This document shows, in pieces, positions 45,863 to 57,602 of a DNA stretch of 64,000 bases. The translations under genes and the position numbers were made by a program. This DNA comes from Hermatobates lingyangjiaoensis. Taxonomy: Eukaryota; Arthropoda; Insecta; Hemiptera; Hermatobatidae. The notes below the pieces were generated by a model. It was not told the DNA's origin. It saw only the letters and a list, made by a program, of their open reading frames with translations, and made no database searches. The stretch spans positions 496,001 to 560,000 of the forward strand of contig JAPFBL010000117.1 in assembly GCA_026182355.1 (NCBI GenBank), read 5' to 3'. Each line of letters begins with the position of its first letter. Positions within the stretch are counted from its first letter, which is position 1.

Positions 45863-48404
45863 TATTAAGACATAGAAATGAACAGAGTAAGTCACTATAG
45901 AGCTCACTTCGATATTTTGACCTCCGTCGTAATTTATAAAGCAATAGGGAAGTAGACTTTTACTCGGCTTGCATGTATAAGACTATGCTTCACTCAATCG
46001 GTGATGCACACAAGTGCGCAGTGAACCATCCCACAATCATACTATAGGCTGCGCGGATTACTGTCCAGTGTGGCAAATGCGTAGTAGACCATTTAAAGAT
46101 AGCATTCATACTTTTGCGTTGAGAACTGCTTTGTAGGAGTACGCTTTTAATACATATACGTTGGAAAATTCTGAGTAATTCGACCAGGTAAAATTATATC
46201 ACATATACAATATTTCAGGTTTTAGCTAAAATAATTTGTTTTAATTATTTATACTTTATAAAGTGAGAAGAAAACCAGATATAAATTCTGATGTTCCATT
46301 CGGGTGACAATTTATACTGAAAAAACTTATTATTGTAAAGAGTGTCGTTAAAGTGTCTCATATTGCGTTATAAGTTACCTTTGTTTGTAGTTATCTTATA
46401 CAGAGTTATGTTTGTTGATGACGGTTAATACCAATCAAACGGTAATTGGTAAGCCATTACCAATTTAGATGTGATTTATAATTATATTGTTATTAAGATA
46501 TATATCTTTCCATCATGCGTGAAACCAAAGTTTGAATGACCTGAGAAAATATGACCTTTTATAAATTTTGGAAATAAATCTAAAAATTGAACCTATTTGC
46601 GGCAATAATTTTTTATTAAATTCTGCATCATCTAAAAAAAGAATTAGATATTTTAAATTTCAGTATCCGCCTTCATTCAATGCGATCAGTTTCTGTTGCT
46701 GAACGTAGTGCTTTTCTGGTATGTTCCTCTCTATTTTGACAAATCTCTCAACCATGACAAAAATGTTAAGATCCGTATAAATTATATCAATAATTGAGAT
46801 ATATATACCTTTTAATGCAAGATAAATCAAATACTGATTCATTTTATTATACTAAGTGGTTTGATAGTATTTTGTATGTTACTTGTATTTTATTTATTGT
46901 TGCATTTCTATGAGTGTTATGTAAAATATTATATTTAAGTATATAAGTAATAAGTAAGTATAGAAGTATATAAATATTATATTTATATTACCTTAAGTAG
47001 AAAACAAGTTATTTTGTGTTGCTTATATGGTATAGATTAAAGCAAAGTTTCAGTGCAAATTAGTTTTTGGTTTATCTAAAAAGTTATGAAATTGTAATCA
47101 TCTAACAAAAACATGAAAACTGACGTATATTATAATTAAGGAGAAAGTGTATTATTTTAATCAAAAACAGGTGGAAGGGAAATTTCTTTAGAACTAACAA
47201 GTCTGGTTATGGTAACATGTACCTGTTTCAAATATTACTTAATTATTCAGAAGCAATGTACTGAAACCAAATCACAACTAATAATGCTTTTACTTAACAC
47301 AGGTAAACATTACGTTAAAATAATTGAATTTTTACTAAAAGTTAAAATTCAGTTTTGTTTCATCACAACTTTATTTCAATACCGTACATATACAGTAATC
47401 ACACCATAAAATTTGAATACGTTTTATTTAAAACATTATGATTAATATCATATTATTATGTTATCATTATCATATTAAATATGAATTATAACAATAATTC
47501 AAATCATTTTTCTGTTTAAAACATCCCCTAGCTTAGGTATTTAAAAAATACATATATTTTTTGTTCAATTTCTATTATATTCATTATAAAACTTATTCGT
47601 TGCTATATTACATATATATAAGCAATTAGGAAAAAAAAACAACAGACTGAACACAATGAAATCACGGCAAAAAAATCAAAAGCTTTCCACAACATTTCGG
47701 CATTTGTTAAGATGATGAAGTGACGAGCTCTGAAACAAACCAACACAAACCAAGTGGCTATTCTTTAGGCGAGTCACTTCATTGTTGACGAAGGATGTCC
47801 AAATATCTTATTGAGTTTCTTGTATGCTTTGTGTGTGTTTTACTCTTTCTTTTCATTTTTTTTTACATAAATCAAGATACAGAAAACACTAATGATGACA
47901 CTGTATAATGAATCATATAATATTATGTTCTAAAAAAAAAAAGAAAAAAACGGTAAGCTTATAAATTGTCTCGTAAGCTTTGTAAGCTTATAGACAACGT
48001 AAGTATAAAATCAAATTAATTTTACATTAATATAATAAACGAGTGGTTTAAATTGAGAAATAAATTTTGATGAAGAGAATATATAAAAATCGAGATTATC
48101 CGATTATCCGATGATCCGAAAAAGTACTGAACTAATAAAAAGGAAACTGAACAACATAAACATGGAGTAAACAAAAATATTACAATTAATTTAATATTTT
48201 CAAAATCTGCATTAATTAAATTACCGGTTCAGGTAATTCCATAGTTCCAATGTATTTCTAGTAAGCAAATGTGGGCTACTTGATGACCCAAAGTACTTGA
48301 TAAACAAATGTTACATGTTTGCTGTGACGAAATAACTTTTTGAAATTTTGACAGGAAACATTATTTCAGTTATAAACTCTGATAATCACTAAACACTAGT
48401 AATG
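45863..48404. other. No gene recognised
   Basis: Mostly AT-rich. Short frames at 46660-46842 and 47209-47409 show nothing. Repeat-like CACTTCATTGTTGACGAAGG text at 47.7-47.8 kb may be another decayed terminal repeat. Confidence 0.45.
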
Positions 48405-48500
48405 GTTTATTGAAGCTCGACTCAGTATTGACGAAGGCAATAGCTTCATCTACGAGGGTTGACTGCTAACAGATAGTTTGTTCCTTCATTTTAAATAAAC
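48405..48500 (+). repeat. Family F repeat fragment
   Basis: GACGAAGGCAATAGCTTC, CGAGGGTTGAC, GATAGTTTGTTCCTTC match the middle of A9 at about 51105-51175 (GAGGGCAATAGCC, AGAGGGTTGACAGCTA). A third repeat family is thus embedded in the A9 palindrome centre. Confidence 0.55.
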
Positions 48501-48998
48501 AAATAATTTTGAAGTGTGTTCTTCTTGTTTGTACCATCATTGTCTTTTCAACCTTTTGTTCTCTTTTCTACACGCTATGTCCTTATATAAGTCAAAATTA
48601 AAACAGTTGTGTATATTGTAATCTTGAAGATGTATAGGCTATTAGATTTTCACGAGATAAACAGGGTTCAAAATTGGAAATATTTCATCCTGAGTTTCTA
48701 ATTTAGAGCTAAGTAGTATGTTATAAGGGATAACGATGCACACTCTAAATTTCAATAACTCTTTTTGCTGTATTTATATGGTTATATTTGTATTAGAGAT
48801 GTTACTTCACTCAGTTATTTTTTGACAAATTAAAATATAAGATTTCAAATCATTTTTTAAATGACCATTAATTGAAAATATAGTTTTGTAAATGGACTAT
48901 GTGAAATGGAAGGTTATGAACCAATCAAAAAGGGATAAAAGGCGAATGGAAAGCTATTATCTTGTGACAGATGCGTTATCAGACCTTGTTGGCTTGGT

Positions 48999-49044
48999 AG
49001 AAGACCTCGTTGTAGGGTAGTTATTCAGCTGACCGAGGTCTTCT
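48999..49044. repeat. 11-bp hairpin
   Basis: AGAAGACCTCG (48999-49009) pairs with CGAGGTCTTCT (49034-49044) around a 24-nt loop. Confidence 0.75.
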
Positions 49045-49597
49045 TGTGGAATGGGATGTCAGGACGTAGCAGCCACTACGTGCTCCACATAGAGACCACC
49101 CCTGCCTCCAACAAATGAACCAACCACACTGACGAGCTCCGCCTTATTCTTAATATCTCCATCATCGATATAATCCTTTCATAAAGTTGGTCACTCTCCT
49201 GACCTTAATATATTTTTTATTTCTTTTTGTGAAGCATTGACCATTTTATTTCTCTATGGCCCTGTTTTCTCTGTAAACTATTAATGTCATTAACTTATAT
49301 TTCACTGCTTTCATTAATTATTCTTATTTCTATTACTCCAGTTTCTGTTTGAGTTTTCATACATTTCTAGTAAAATAATTTATATTGAATTAATTTTGAT
49401 CTACGAAATAGTTTTGTTATTTAACAACAATTTTTGCAAATATAACAACTAAGACATCTTGTAAGTTCAAACTGTAGTCAGTTTTCAAATTTGATAACTC
49501 CATGAAACAATAAAATTTCAAACGTAAAAATAAATATCTTATTAGAATAACATCCTTTTAGAAATATTGAAGGACAATAATTGATATTAATACTCAA

Positions 49598-49802
49598 TTA
49601 TTTTTTACTTTTTCCTTTATCGTTGAAATCTCCGTCCTCTTTGGCAAGTATACCAGTATGGTAGGATTCTTGTTGCGTTTCGTCATTGCTAAGCCTATTT
49701 ACATCTTCACAAAGAGCTTTCCAGGAGCTTTCACTATTTGCCCTTCTTAACGCGTTATTGTATGCAGTGAGGGAATGTTCATCAATTTCTCGTCTCACTG
49801 AC
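49598..49802 (-). CDS. Candidate 3' terminal exon, unknown protein
   Basis: A minus-strand frame of 67 codons ending in TAA. The translation is hydrophilic and protein-like (EHSLTAYNNALRRANSESSW, then KALCEDVNRL and an acidic/Lys-rich tail ending KGKSKK), unlike the low-complexity frames elsewhere. Upstream (higher coordinates) a plausible acceptor, TACTGCTACAG, precedes the frame, with an in-frame stop just before it, so the frame would need splicing from an upstream exon. There is no good Met start. The family is not recognised and no partner exon was found within the window. It could be the last exon of a gene whose earlier exons lie far upstream, or a chance frame. Confidence 0.35.
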
Positions 49803-50167
49803 CTGTAGCAGTATTAAGGTTTTTTCTAGTTATTTTTCTAAATTCTCTAAGGTTGCATTCCACAATGGGAGTATTTTAGCTCTTATTCTGATATACTGAT
49901 ACTTGGTGTTATACTGATTTTATTCAAGCCAGATATTTTTTACTTGAGGACTTCTGAATAGATTCTGCCGCCTGCTGATTTTGTTCCTAATTGGAGTCCT
50001 TAATGATTCCTCCAGTGTTTACAGGGAACCTTGTGTGTTTGTGATTTCACAGAGATGACTCACTTAAATCATGTTTTTAGCCAAGGTGGGGTTCACAGAC
50101 GGTTATTCTAAACCTCTTGTGTGACCATAGTTACAAAAGTAAGTTTCTTACCTTTGTATATATATAT

Positions 50168-50760
50168 AGGTGTGTTCTCTAACCGGGGTTCGGTCAATTT
50201 TTCAGGATAAAAAATCAAACTCTCGTTGCCAACGTTTCGGTTTTATTTAAAACCTTTTTCATAGGACTACAAACAAAGGATAATAAGAAATCACATATCA
50301 AGATCAAACATATACACAATATGAACATGGATTGTTACAACTTATGAATATTACAAGCAGAAATATTTCAGAGATACATAAAACAATATTACTGACAGAA
50401 GTAAGAATTTTTTAACTAAGAAAATTAAATTTACATTGTTGTTCCTTTAAATAACGTAAATTTCATTTTTTTAGTTAAAAAATTCTTACTTCTGAAAGTA
50501 ATATTGTTTTATGTATCTCTGAAATATTTCTGCTTGTAATATTCATAAGTTGTAACAATCCATTTTCATATTGTGTATATGTTTGATGTTGATATGTGAT
50601 TTCTTATTATCCTCTGTTTGTAGGTCTATTAAAAAGTTTTTAAATAAAACCAAAACGTTGGCAACGAGAGTTTGATTTTTTATCCTGGAAAATTGACCTA
50701 ACTCCGATTAGAGAACACACCTATTCTATCAAACGGTTGATATATTATTGAATCTGTTAT
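50168..50760. repeat. Family B long palindrome (B4)
   Basis: Arms of about 270 bp centred near 50440. From outside in: GTGTGTTCTCTAA, CGGTCAATTTTTCAGG, the GAAACGTTGG core, TATGTGATTTCTTATTATCC, then AAGTAAGAATTTTTTAACTA. It is longer than B3, adding about 130 bp per arm (50265-50395 and 50495-50625). Confidence 0.9.
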
Positions 50761-50832
50761 ATATATATGTTATATATATATATATTTATATATATTTAAA
50801 TATATATATATATATAACAGATTCATAATATA

Positions 50833-50892
<60 letters not shown>

Positions 50893-50905
50893 ATATATGT
50901 ATATA
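50757..50905. repeat. Complex (TA)n tract
   Basis: About 150 bp of TA-rich sequence with interruptions, including another AACAGATTCA end fragment of family B at about 50815-50825. Confidence 0.9.
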
Positions 50906-50937
50906 TGATCAAACCACAATAAGAAATGGGAAAACAA

Positions 50938-50980
50938 GACTAAGATCTTTCAACCGTAACAAGCGGTCTTCGTCAGAGTC
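50938..50980 (-). ncRNA. Hammerhead-like motif, A9 left arm
   Basis: Consensus family A form on the minus strand: GACT/AGTC stem I, CTGACGA, ACCG/CGGT, GAAA, AGATCT. Confidence 0.57.
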
Positions 50981-51328
50981 AAAAACCCAACTGTACACTA
51001 GATGCAGAAAACATCTGGTGAGGAGTTGAGAAGAGTGGGAGGGAAGAGTGGTATTTTAAATTTGATAGATCAAATATTATAAACATTAGTAACGGTCTCT
51101 TCAAACTTGATACTTTCGTCACGAGGGCAATAGCCTCTTCAAAGAGGGTTGACAGCTAGCGGATAGTTTTTTACTTTTTCTTACTGTACTCTTTTGTTTC
51201 CCTAAACATCCCTTTCTGGACAGTAGTCCTTTCCTGTGCTTTCGCCCTTTTAAAATACCACTCTTCCCTCCTACTCTTCTCAACTCCTCACCAGATGTTT
51301 TCTGCATCTAGTGTTCAGTTGGGTTTTT

Positions 51329-51371
51329 GACTCTGACGAAGACCACTTGTTACGGTTGAAAGATCTTAGTC
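51329..51371 (+). ncRNA. Hammerhead-like motif, A9 right arm
   Basis: As in the left arm but with GACCAC for GACCGC in stem II, leaving one A-C mismatch next to the loop. Confidence 0.52.
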
Positions 51372-51441
51372 TTGTTTTCCCATTTCTTATTGTGGTTTGA
51401 TCATTGATTGTTATTTCACTTGTTTAGGTAAAAGCTTTTTA

Positions 51442-51485
<44 letters not shown>

Positions 51486-51488
<3 letters not shown>

Positions 51489-54400
51489 CAAAATGATTAC
51501 CCATAATGAAGTCAGAAAGGTTCTCACCTCTTTTCATTATGTTGTTAGTGTTTCCCCACACTAAATCATGAACATTAACGTCGCAACAAATCATATATTT
51601 TGACTTTTGTTTTTACAACTGTAGCAGCTTTACTTTCGCAGAAAGATCCTCCTCGTGTTCAGAAAAATGCACGCCTATTTTTTCACAATCATAAGTGAAT
51701 CAGAGGTTAAGTTTCTGGAAATGAAATGGTTAAAAATGTATAATTTCCATAATGACTACTCGGTTGATTTTAAGTTTGCCAATTTTATTTGCAAAATCAT
51801 AAAATTTAATTAAAAACTAATGTATCAGTTTTATCATTTTTGAATCAAACTTGTTTGAAAGATGGGAAAACATTCAAGCGCTGTCCATTTGTTGTTAAAA
51901 AACACGCCGATTATATTTTGATAATAAATGACATCGGAAAATTAATTAAATAAACTGTTTGCTTACACTAATATTAAGCCACTCCTGAATAACAATTCAT
52001 ACTAAAATTAAAACAAATCAACAATATAAGGAGATATGTAAAATTTCTGTCATCTAATTGTTAGTGCATCTTTTTACTTCTCTAATCTAATTCTGTCAAT
52101 TTGTTGATTACGGTATTATAGTTACTATTATTACGTGGTAAATATCTCTAATGTTTCAATGTTATTAATATGATAACGATTTTGTTAAGTGTGGCACAAT
52201 GAAGGCACTCGGATTAATATTATTCAATAAATTAATTGACATGGAATTGGTTTTACGTTTTATTTATGTTTTTTTTTCCTCACAACAGTAACCCTGTTAT
52301 GAGGGAGTATATTTAAGTTCACGCGTATCACACAGGGTACAACGTGTATGCAACAACAAAGTTATTATAAATAATAATAAATAATACAAAGTAAGTATAA
52401 CTATAAACTAAGTGTAAATAAGTATAAATAGTAGATAATTTTATTTATGTGGTGATGAGTGTAAACCCTATGAATTGGTTCATTCATTAAACTTATGCAG
52501 TGGAATAACTTATGAAATGGCTTTTATTTCAATGATTAATGATTTGTTTACACAAATACTATTAAATAAATAAGTAGCAATATCCTCTGCGGCTTGTTGC
52601 GGTCTGTTGATATTGAGTTTTCATTAGAAGGACTTCATTTCAGGATTTGGGTTTTAGGTGAAACTGAATCACATTCATTCAAATAGAGGCATTCGTTTTG
52701 TTTCTGTTTGGAGTGGAGATTTAACGGATGCGAGTAATTTAAGTACAAATCGATATGATTCAAGCAAACCTTAGTAAATAAACTCGCAGCCCCGGATTCC
52801 ATTTGTTTTTATCTCGGGAACATCGTATATGGTCAGATATCAGATGGCTTTTGAATAAAATTGGGATCGAAGGTTGGCTTGTACTCCCTCTGCAGTTATT
52901 GCAGTGAAAATAATAAGTATCTTCATCCCTAGTCGTCCATCGCTCTAAGCACCCTAAATCAACAGCTCATGCTATTTTTTTCTATTTTTTTGAATAACTT
53001 GCTATCATAATTTCATCTCAGTTATATAAATTTTGCTCAGTAATTAGAAGAGTTATTTGATTGTTGTAAAAATAGTATTTCAATTGTACTAACTTTTCCA
53101 GCTTTATAATGCTTAAATTTCTCTGAATATAATTATTAATTACTGTTTCTGAGTAAAATCTTACATAATTTCCATTGATTTGGTTTCAATGACTGATTTC
53201 GTGACCAATTACTCAATATATTCCTGAACCGATCCCTTAAAATGCTTAGAGCTTCAGGAGGAGCACAGATTGCTCTACTTGCACCCTCTGCTCTTGGTCC
53301 CAATCTGTTATTCTTTCTTATTTCTCAATACTTTTACATTTTCACTTATTAAATTTTATTAGTTATCTAATTATGTTTGTCCTTATACTTATTACTATTT
53401 ATGTTAAATGGTATAGTTAAAAATTTTTATTGTTATTCGGTTTATTTTATGTTTTATGACCTGCTTTTTTATCTAGTTTCATTTGACCTGCTTTGTTGAT
53501 TAATTATTTACGTTTTTTTTTCATTTTTAATTTTGTTTAGATGTTTCTACTTAGCTCATTGTTACTATTAATTAATGTGCAAATAGCATGATGGCAATGG
53601 AAACGTTAGACTTTTGCTGTTCGAACGGTGCACTTCTATCTGACACGAAGGATGACAAAAGGATATTATTATTAATTTCATACCCATCAGTATTCTAAAC
53701 AAAACCTTTTACTTGAAATGAGAAATCTTACAACCGAGGTATTAACTTTCATTGCTTTCTTTACTCAATTAACTTTGTAATTACTTTCATAGTCTTGTGG
53801 AATATTCAGTTAGTGGGAGTATATTTGGCAACGTATAGGCCAAATGATCAATCCATTCTTATTATTTTACATCAACATTCTAATAATCTGAAAATTTCTT
53901 TTTTCATTTTTATAAATACCCAAAAAGAAGACTTTAAATAACTTTTCAATAATAAGGTAATGAAGATAATCCTTTCTTCTACTATCCTCAGTAACCCTTA
54001 TTTGTATATTTATTAAAGCTAATAGCCTTAGTTTATTAGGTCTATTCATTTATTTTAGAACAGCATACCACCCATGCATATAATTCGATTGGTTCCATCT
54101 CAGCAGTAATAGTAATTCTGCCGACCCGAATGGTAGATATACTGTCAATACTACATGTTCAATTACAGAACTCATTACAGCAGAACAGTACATTCAGTTA
54201 ATCATTGTGACTGTTACAAGCTGTTCCAGTACAGTCTTTGAACTAAAAAGACTCCAAGAAGATTTTCATAACTTTGAAATTTCCAGCATCATATTTTCCA
54301 TGAATCCATTTTAGAAATTTACCATTTTTCTTCTTGAGAGAAGTTTAAGGACCATTTTAGCAATATTTATATTCAGATCTTTTTCGATTGCTGAGTTTTC

Positions 54401-55160
54401 AACAACTTGAAGGCCATGCGGCATAAACTCAAAATTAGGACCAACACTAATTAATAACAATTTCATCAATCTGTCCTTGTGTACAGTAAACTTTATTATT
54501 TAAGGTCTCTAGTAGGTCATCTACAAGTGATCCACAACTGATAAAAGTGGTAACGAAGATCTGCATTCAGCCTACAATAGACACAATTCTAGCTGCAGTA
54601 GATCCGACACTTACATTATTCTTGAATTCCCTTGTGGTATTCCATTATACAGTTGTTGGATTAGTCCATCTAGGTATTAAGTCTATTTTCCGTTATTTAA
54701 AGGCATATTATCAAAAGCTTCTTCAATATTTTGTAGCTTTTCTGAATGATTAAGGTAAATTTGTAATTAGAGAAAATTTTACTTAGATACCTCAAATGGT
54801 GTAGCTTGTATCAGGTTCACAACCTTTTAGAATCAACAATAAGTCATAGTTTTTATCAAATGAATATTTTGTCGCTTCAGTAAAATATATGAATTATTTT
54901 TTAGATTATTTCGTAGTCGGTATCATAATAATACACAATTCTCATGACTAGAGTCAGTACATTAGGAGCAAACAATGTTGCCTAGAATCACAGTTTACAT
55001 AAGAAAAAAGTAACTTTGTTATGAAAGAATATTCTTCGAAAACATCAAGGCAGCATTTGCACTGTAGTACCCAAGGCACATTTTTGTTAGAAATATGAAT
55101 TTGATTAATCCAACGATGTGTAGAACACAAACGTTTGAAGACACAACTATTCATACTCGC
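51486..55160. other. No gene or repeat recognised
   Basis: About 3.7 kb, the longest repeat-poor stretch. Frames of 60-68 codons (53867-54049 minus, 54547-54753 plus) have no motifs. It may be intron or intergenic DNA. Confidence 0.5.
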
Positions 55161-55166
55161 CTGCAC

Positions 55167-55189
55167 ACACACATACACACTCACACACA

Positions 55190-55253
<64 letters not shown>
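55167..55253. repeat. (CA)n(GA)n compound microsatellite
   Basis: CA to about 55206, then GA to about 55253. It produces the Thr-His and Arg-Glu runs of overlapping frames. Confidence 0.95.
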
Positions 55254-55255
<2 letters not shown>

Positions 55256-55264
55256 ATCTAGGAA

Positions 55265-55370
55265 ACGTCAAAACAAGGCTTTGTGGACATCAATAAAAGG
55301 AAATCTGTCAAAATCTTGAGATTGAATTTTCGATCATTACAATGCTTTACAGTGAATCGAATTGATAATT
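55265..55370 (-). mobile_element. Diverged family T left-end fragment
   Basis: GTCAAAATCTTGAGATTGAA and TTTTCGATCATTACAATGCT correspond to the T terminus (GTCAAAATCTCGAGATCGAA in T2). The microsatellite on its left sits where T carries its GT/GGGT tract, so that tract has probably expanded into it. Confidence 0.5.
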
Positions 55371-55744
55371 TTTATGAAGATATTTTAAAAATTGAGAAAA
55401 GAACTGCTTATGATTATGGGTCTTAATTTCTGGTTATTTTTATTGAACATTTTCTGTTATTCGTTTTTTGAATAATCTAACTGTTATGCATGTTTAAAAA
55501 CATGTTTAAAAGAGACAGTTTCAGACTCCTCTGTACGTAAGGCGTTAAACATTTATTTCCTCTGTTAGTATCAATTTAACCTTCTCTTTATTTTAAAACT
55601 TAATTTAGATTTAAATTGCTTTAAATTGTTTTCAATTTTTTTGAAGGAGGAACCATTGAATGGCATTGTAGTTCAAGTGTGTCTGTCGAGAAGATATGAA
55701 TTTTCGAATCATTACTGTTTTCAATAAACAAAATGATTTAATAA

Positions 55745-55781
<37 letters not shown>

Positions 55782-57602
55782 AATGATATTGAAGGAAACA
55801 TAAAAGTAATATAACGAACAGTTGGATTGGGAGCTCTGTTTGCCTGATTGGTTTGTTTGATGACAGGTTGCTGCAGGTGTGGACAGCAAGCAAATAAGCT
55901 TAACTTGTTAAATGTTGTTATTGATTAACGACACTTTAGATCGGTGACAGTTTAATGAAAATTGTAAAATTTTATTCATGAATTGTTTAATACAGGAACA
56001 CAGATATGGGTGAAATATAGAAGTAATTTTATTAGTTTTCTGTAAAATTGAAGTGTCACTTATTTAACTCTTACTGGTTTTAAATTAACAAGAACTTACA
56101 AACTAAAGTACAAATAACATTTGTTTGTTATTCTATATATTTAATAATTGTATTGTTAAAAGAAGCGAAGTATTACTAAGAAAATTGTTTATTTTTTTAT
56201 TAGTTTTCAATAGTGATGATGTTTTAGGAAATAAGCAGTCGTTAGTTGTTGGTGGTAGCTGGAGGTCTGAATGACCTCGCTTATAGAGAGTAGAAATGTT
56301 GCGTGTGCTGTACACCACTGTTCTTTGCTCTGGAGCAGTGCAGACAGCTATTAGCGGTGGCCTGGTGGCGTCGGGGTTGTTTGTGTTAGTTAGGCTCTGA
56401 TTGGACTCCGCGCTTGTCTTACAACCCTTCTGACCACTGATCAACTTAAACAGCGACTTGTTGCGCCCACCGCCCTTTCTTTCTCTCACCCTCACCTCTG
56501 CTCCATAGTACATAAAACTAACTGATATATTTTCATTTAGTGTTTTTTCCCCTTTAACTTTATTATCATAGTAACATTACAAAAAAAAAAACCTACGATT
56601 TCTCAAAAGATCCAAACTTTGGCCATTGGAAACCAATCAAGCTTGTTCCTCCTTAAAGACTATTTGAATAAAAAAAAAAACTCCCCTTCCTTCAAAAAAA
56701 AAGTCTTTTATTTAATTTTCCCTATTTTACAAATAATGTAGTTAGCTTACAAAAAGTTTAAATTTTCTTTAAAAAAAATCATGAACTTTTCTTTAGATAC
56801 ATACTTGTTGCTTCTATTGATTTCATAAATTTACTGTTATCATACCTTAATAAACCCTTTTTTATAACCAACACTTACTAATACTCTTAAAATAAGAACA
56901 AACGAAGAAAAACAGAGGATAAATAAAGAAATTGTCTTTATACATATACTATTCTAATTTCAAATAAGGGTAGTTATTTACTTGAGTTATGTGTTATATC
57001 ATATAATGTTTTAATTCTTTTTTTAATTATTATGGCTCCTCAGACAGATTTTTATTAACAGTTTATTTCAAATCCTTGGCACAATATTTTCCGTTCACTA
57101 TCAAAACTGGGTGGTACAATAAATTTGTAATTTAATTAATTATAAACTAATGGAATAGTTTTGGAAATAAATGGTATTAAAACTTAAAATTATTTACAGA
57201 TTGAATAGTAACTGAAGATTGTTGTTAAGAACTTAGGAACAAATTAGTATGCTAGTGTCTTGTCTAGTGAAATATAGACTAGGATGTATTAACTTCTTTT
57301 ATTAACTATCTATGTACCTATGTATGACCAGACTGATATACATACATAAACGTGTTTTTGGTCGTGAGGTAGTGTGTGCCCGTGACCAGACAGAGCAATG
57401 AGAGGATTTATTAACTTTCATGCACTTTCAGTTTTTATGATAACAAGTATTCAGTGATCATGAAATATTTTCTCAAAATAATTTTGCAAAACTTAAAAAC
57501 TGCAATTTGTTGTAAAAAATATTTCTTTTGTGTGAAGTTAACATATAATGTCAAAACATTGTGTTGATAACCATTTGACAATAAAGGTGAGTCATAAGGA
57601 AG
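55371..57602. other. No gene recognised; 126-codon frame
   Basis: A CT/TA tract lies at 55746-55781. The minus-strand frame 56133-56513 sits in a GC-richer block (56250-56500) and starts MYYGAEVRVRERKGGG. It has no known domain. The block could be a promoter-proximal exon or a conserved element. Confidence 0.3.

Larger units (their letters stand above)
50906..51440. repeat. Family A large fold-back (A9)
   Basis: The left arm (50906-51062) and right arm (about 51237-51440) include the extended inner region with TCACCAGATGTTTTCTGC. The unpaired centre (51063-51236) holds a family F fragment. Both hammerhead-like motifs are present: 50938-50980 (minus) and 51329-51371 (plus). A TA tract follows at 51445-51485. 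Confidence 0.88.

Noticed and set aside
54954..55319. Ser-Leu, Thr-His and Arg-Glu repeat proteins
   Set aside because: Translations of the CA/GA compound microsatellite on either strand.
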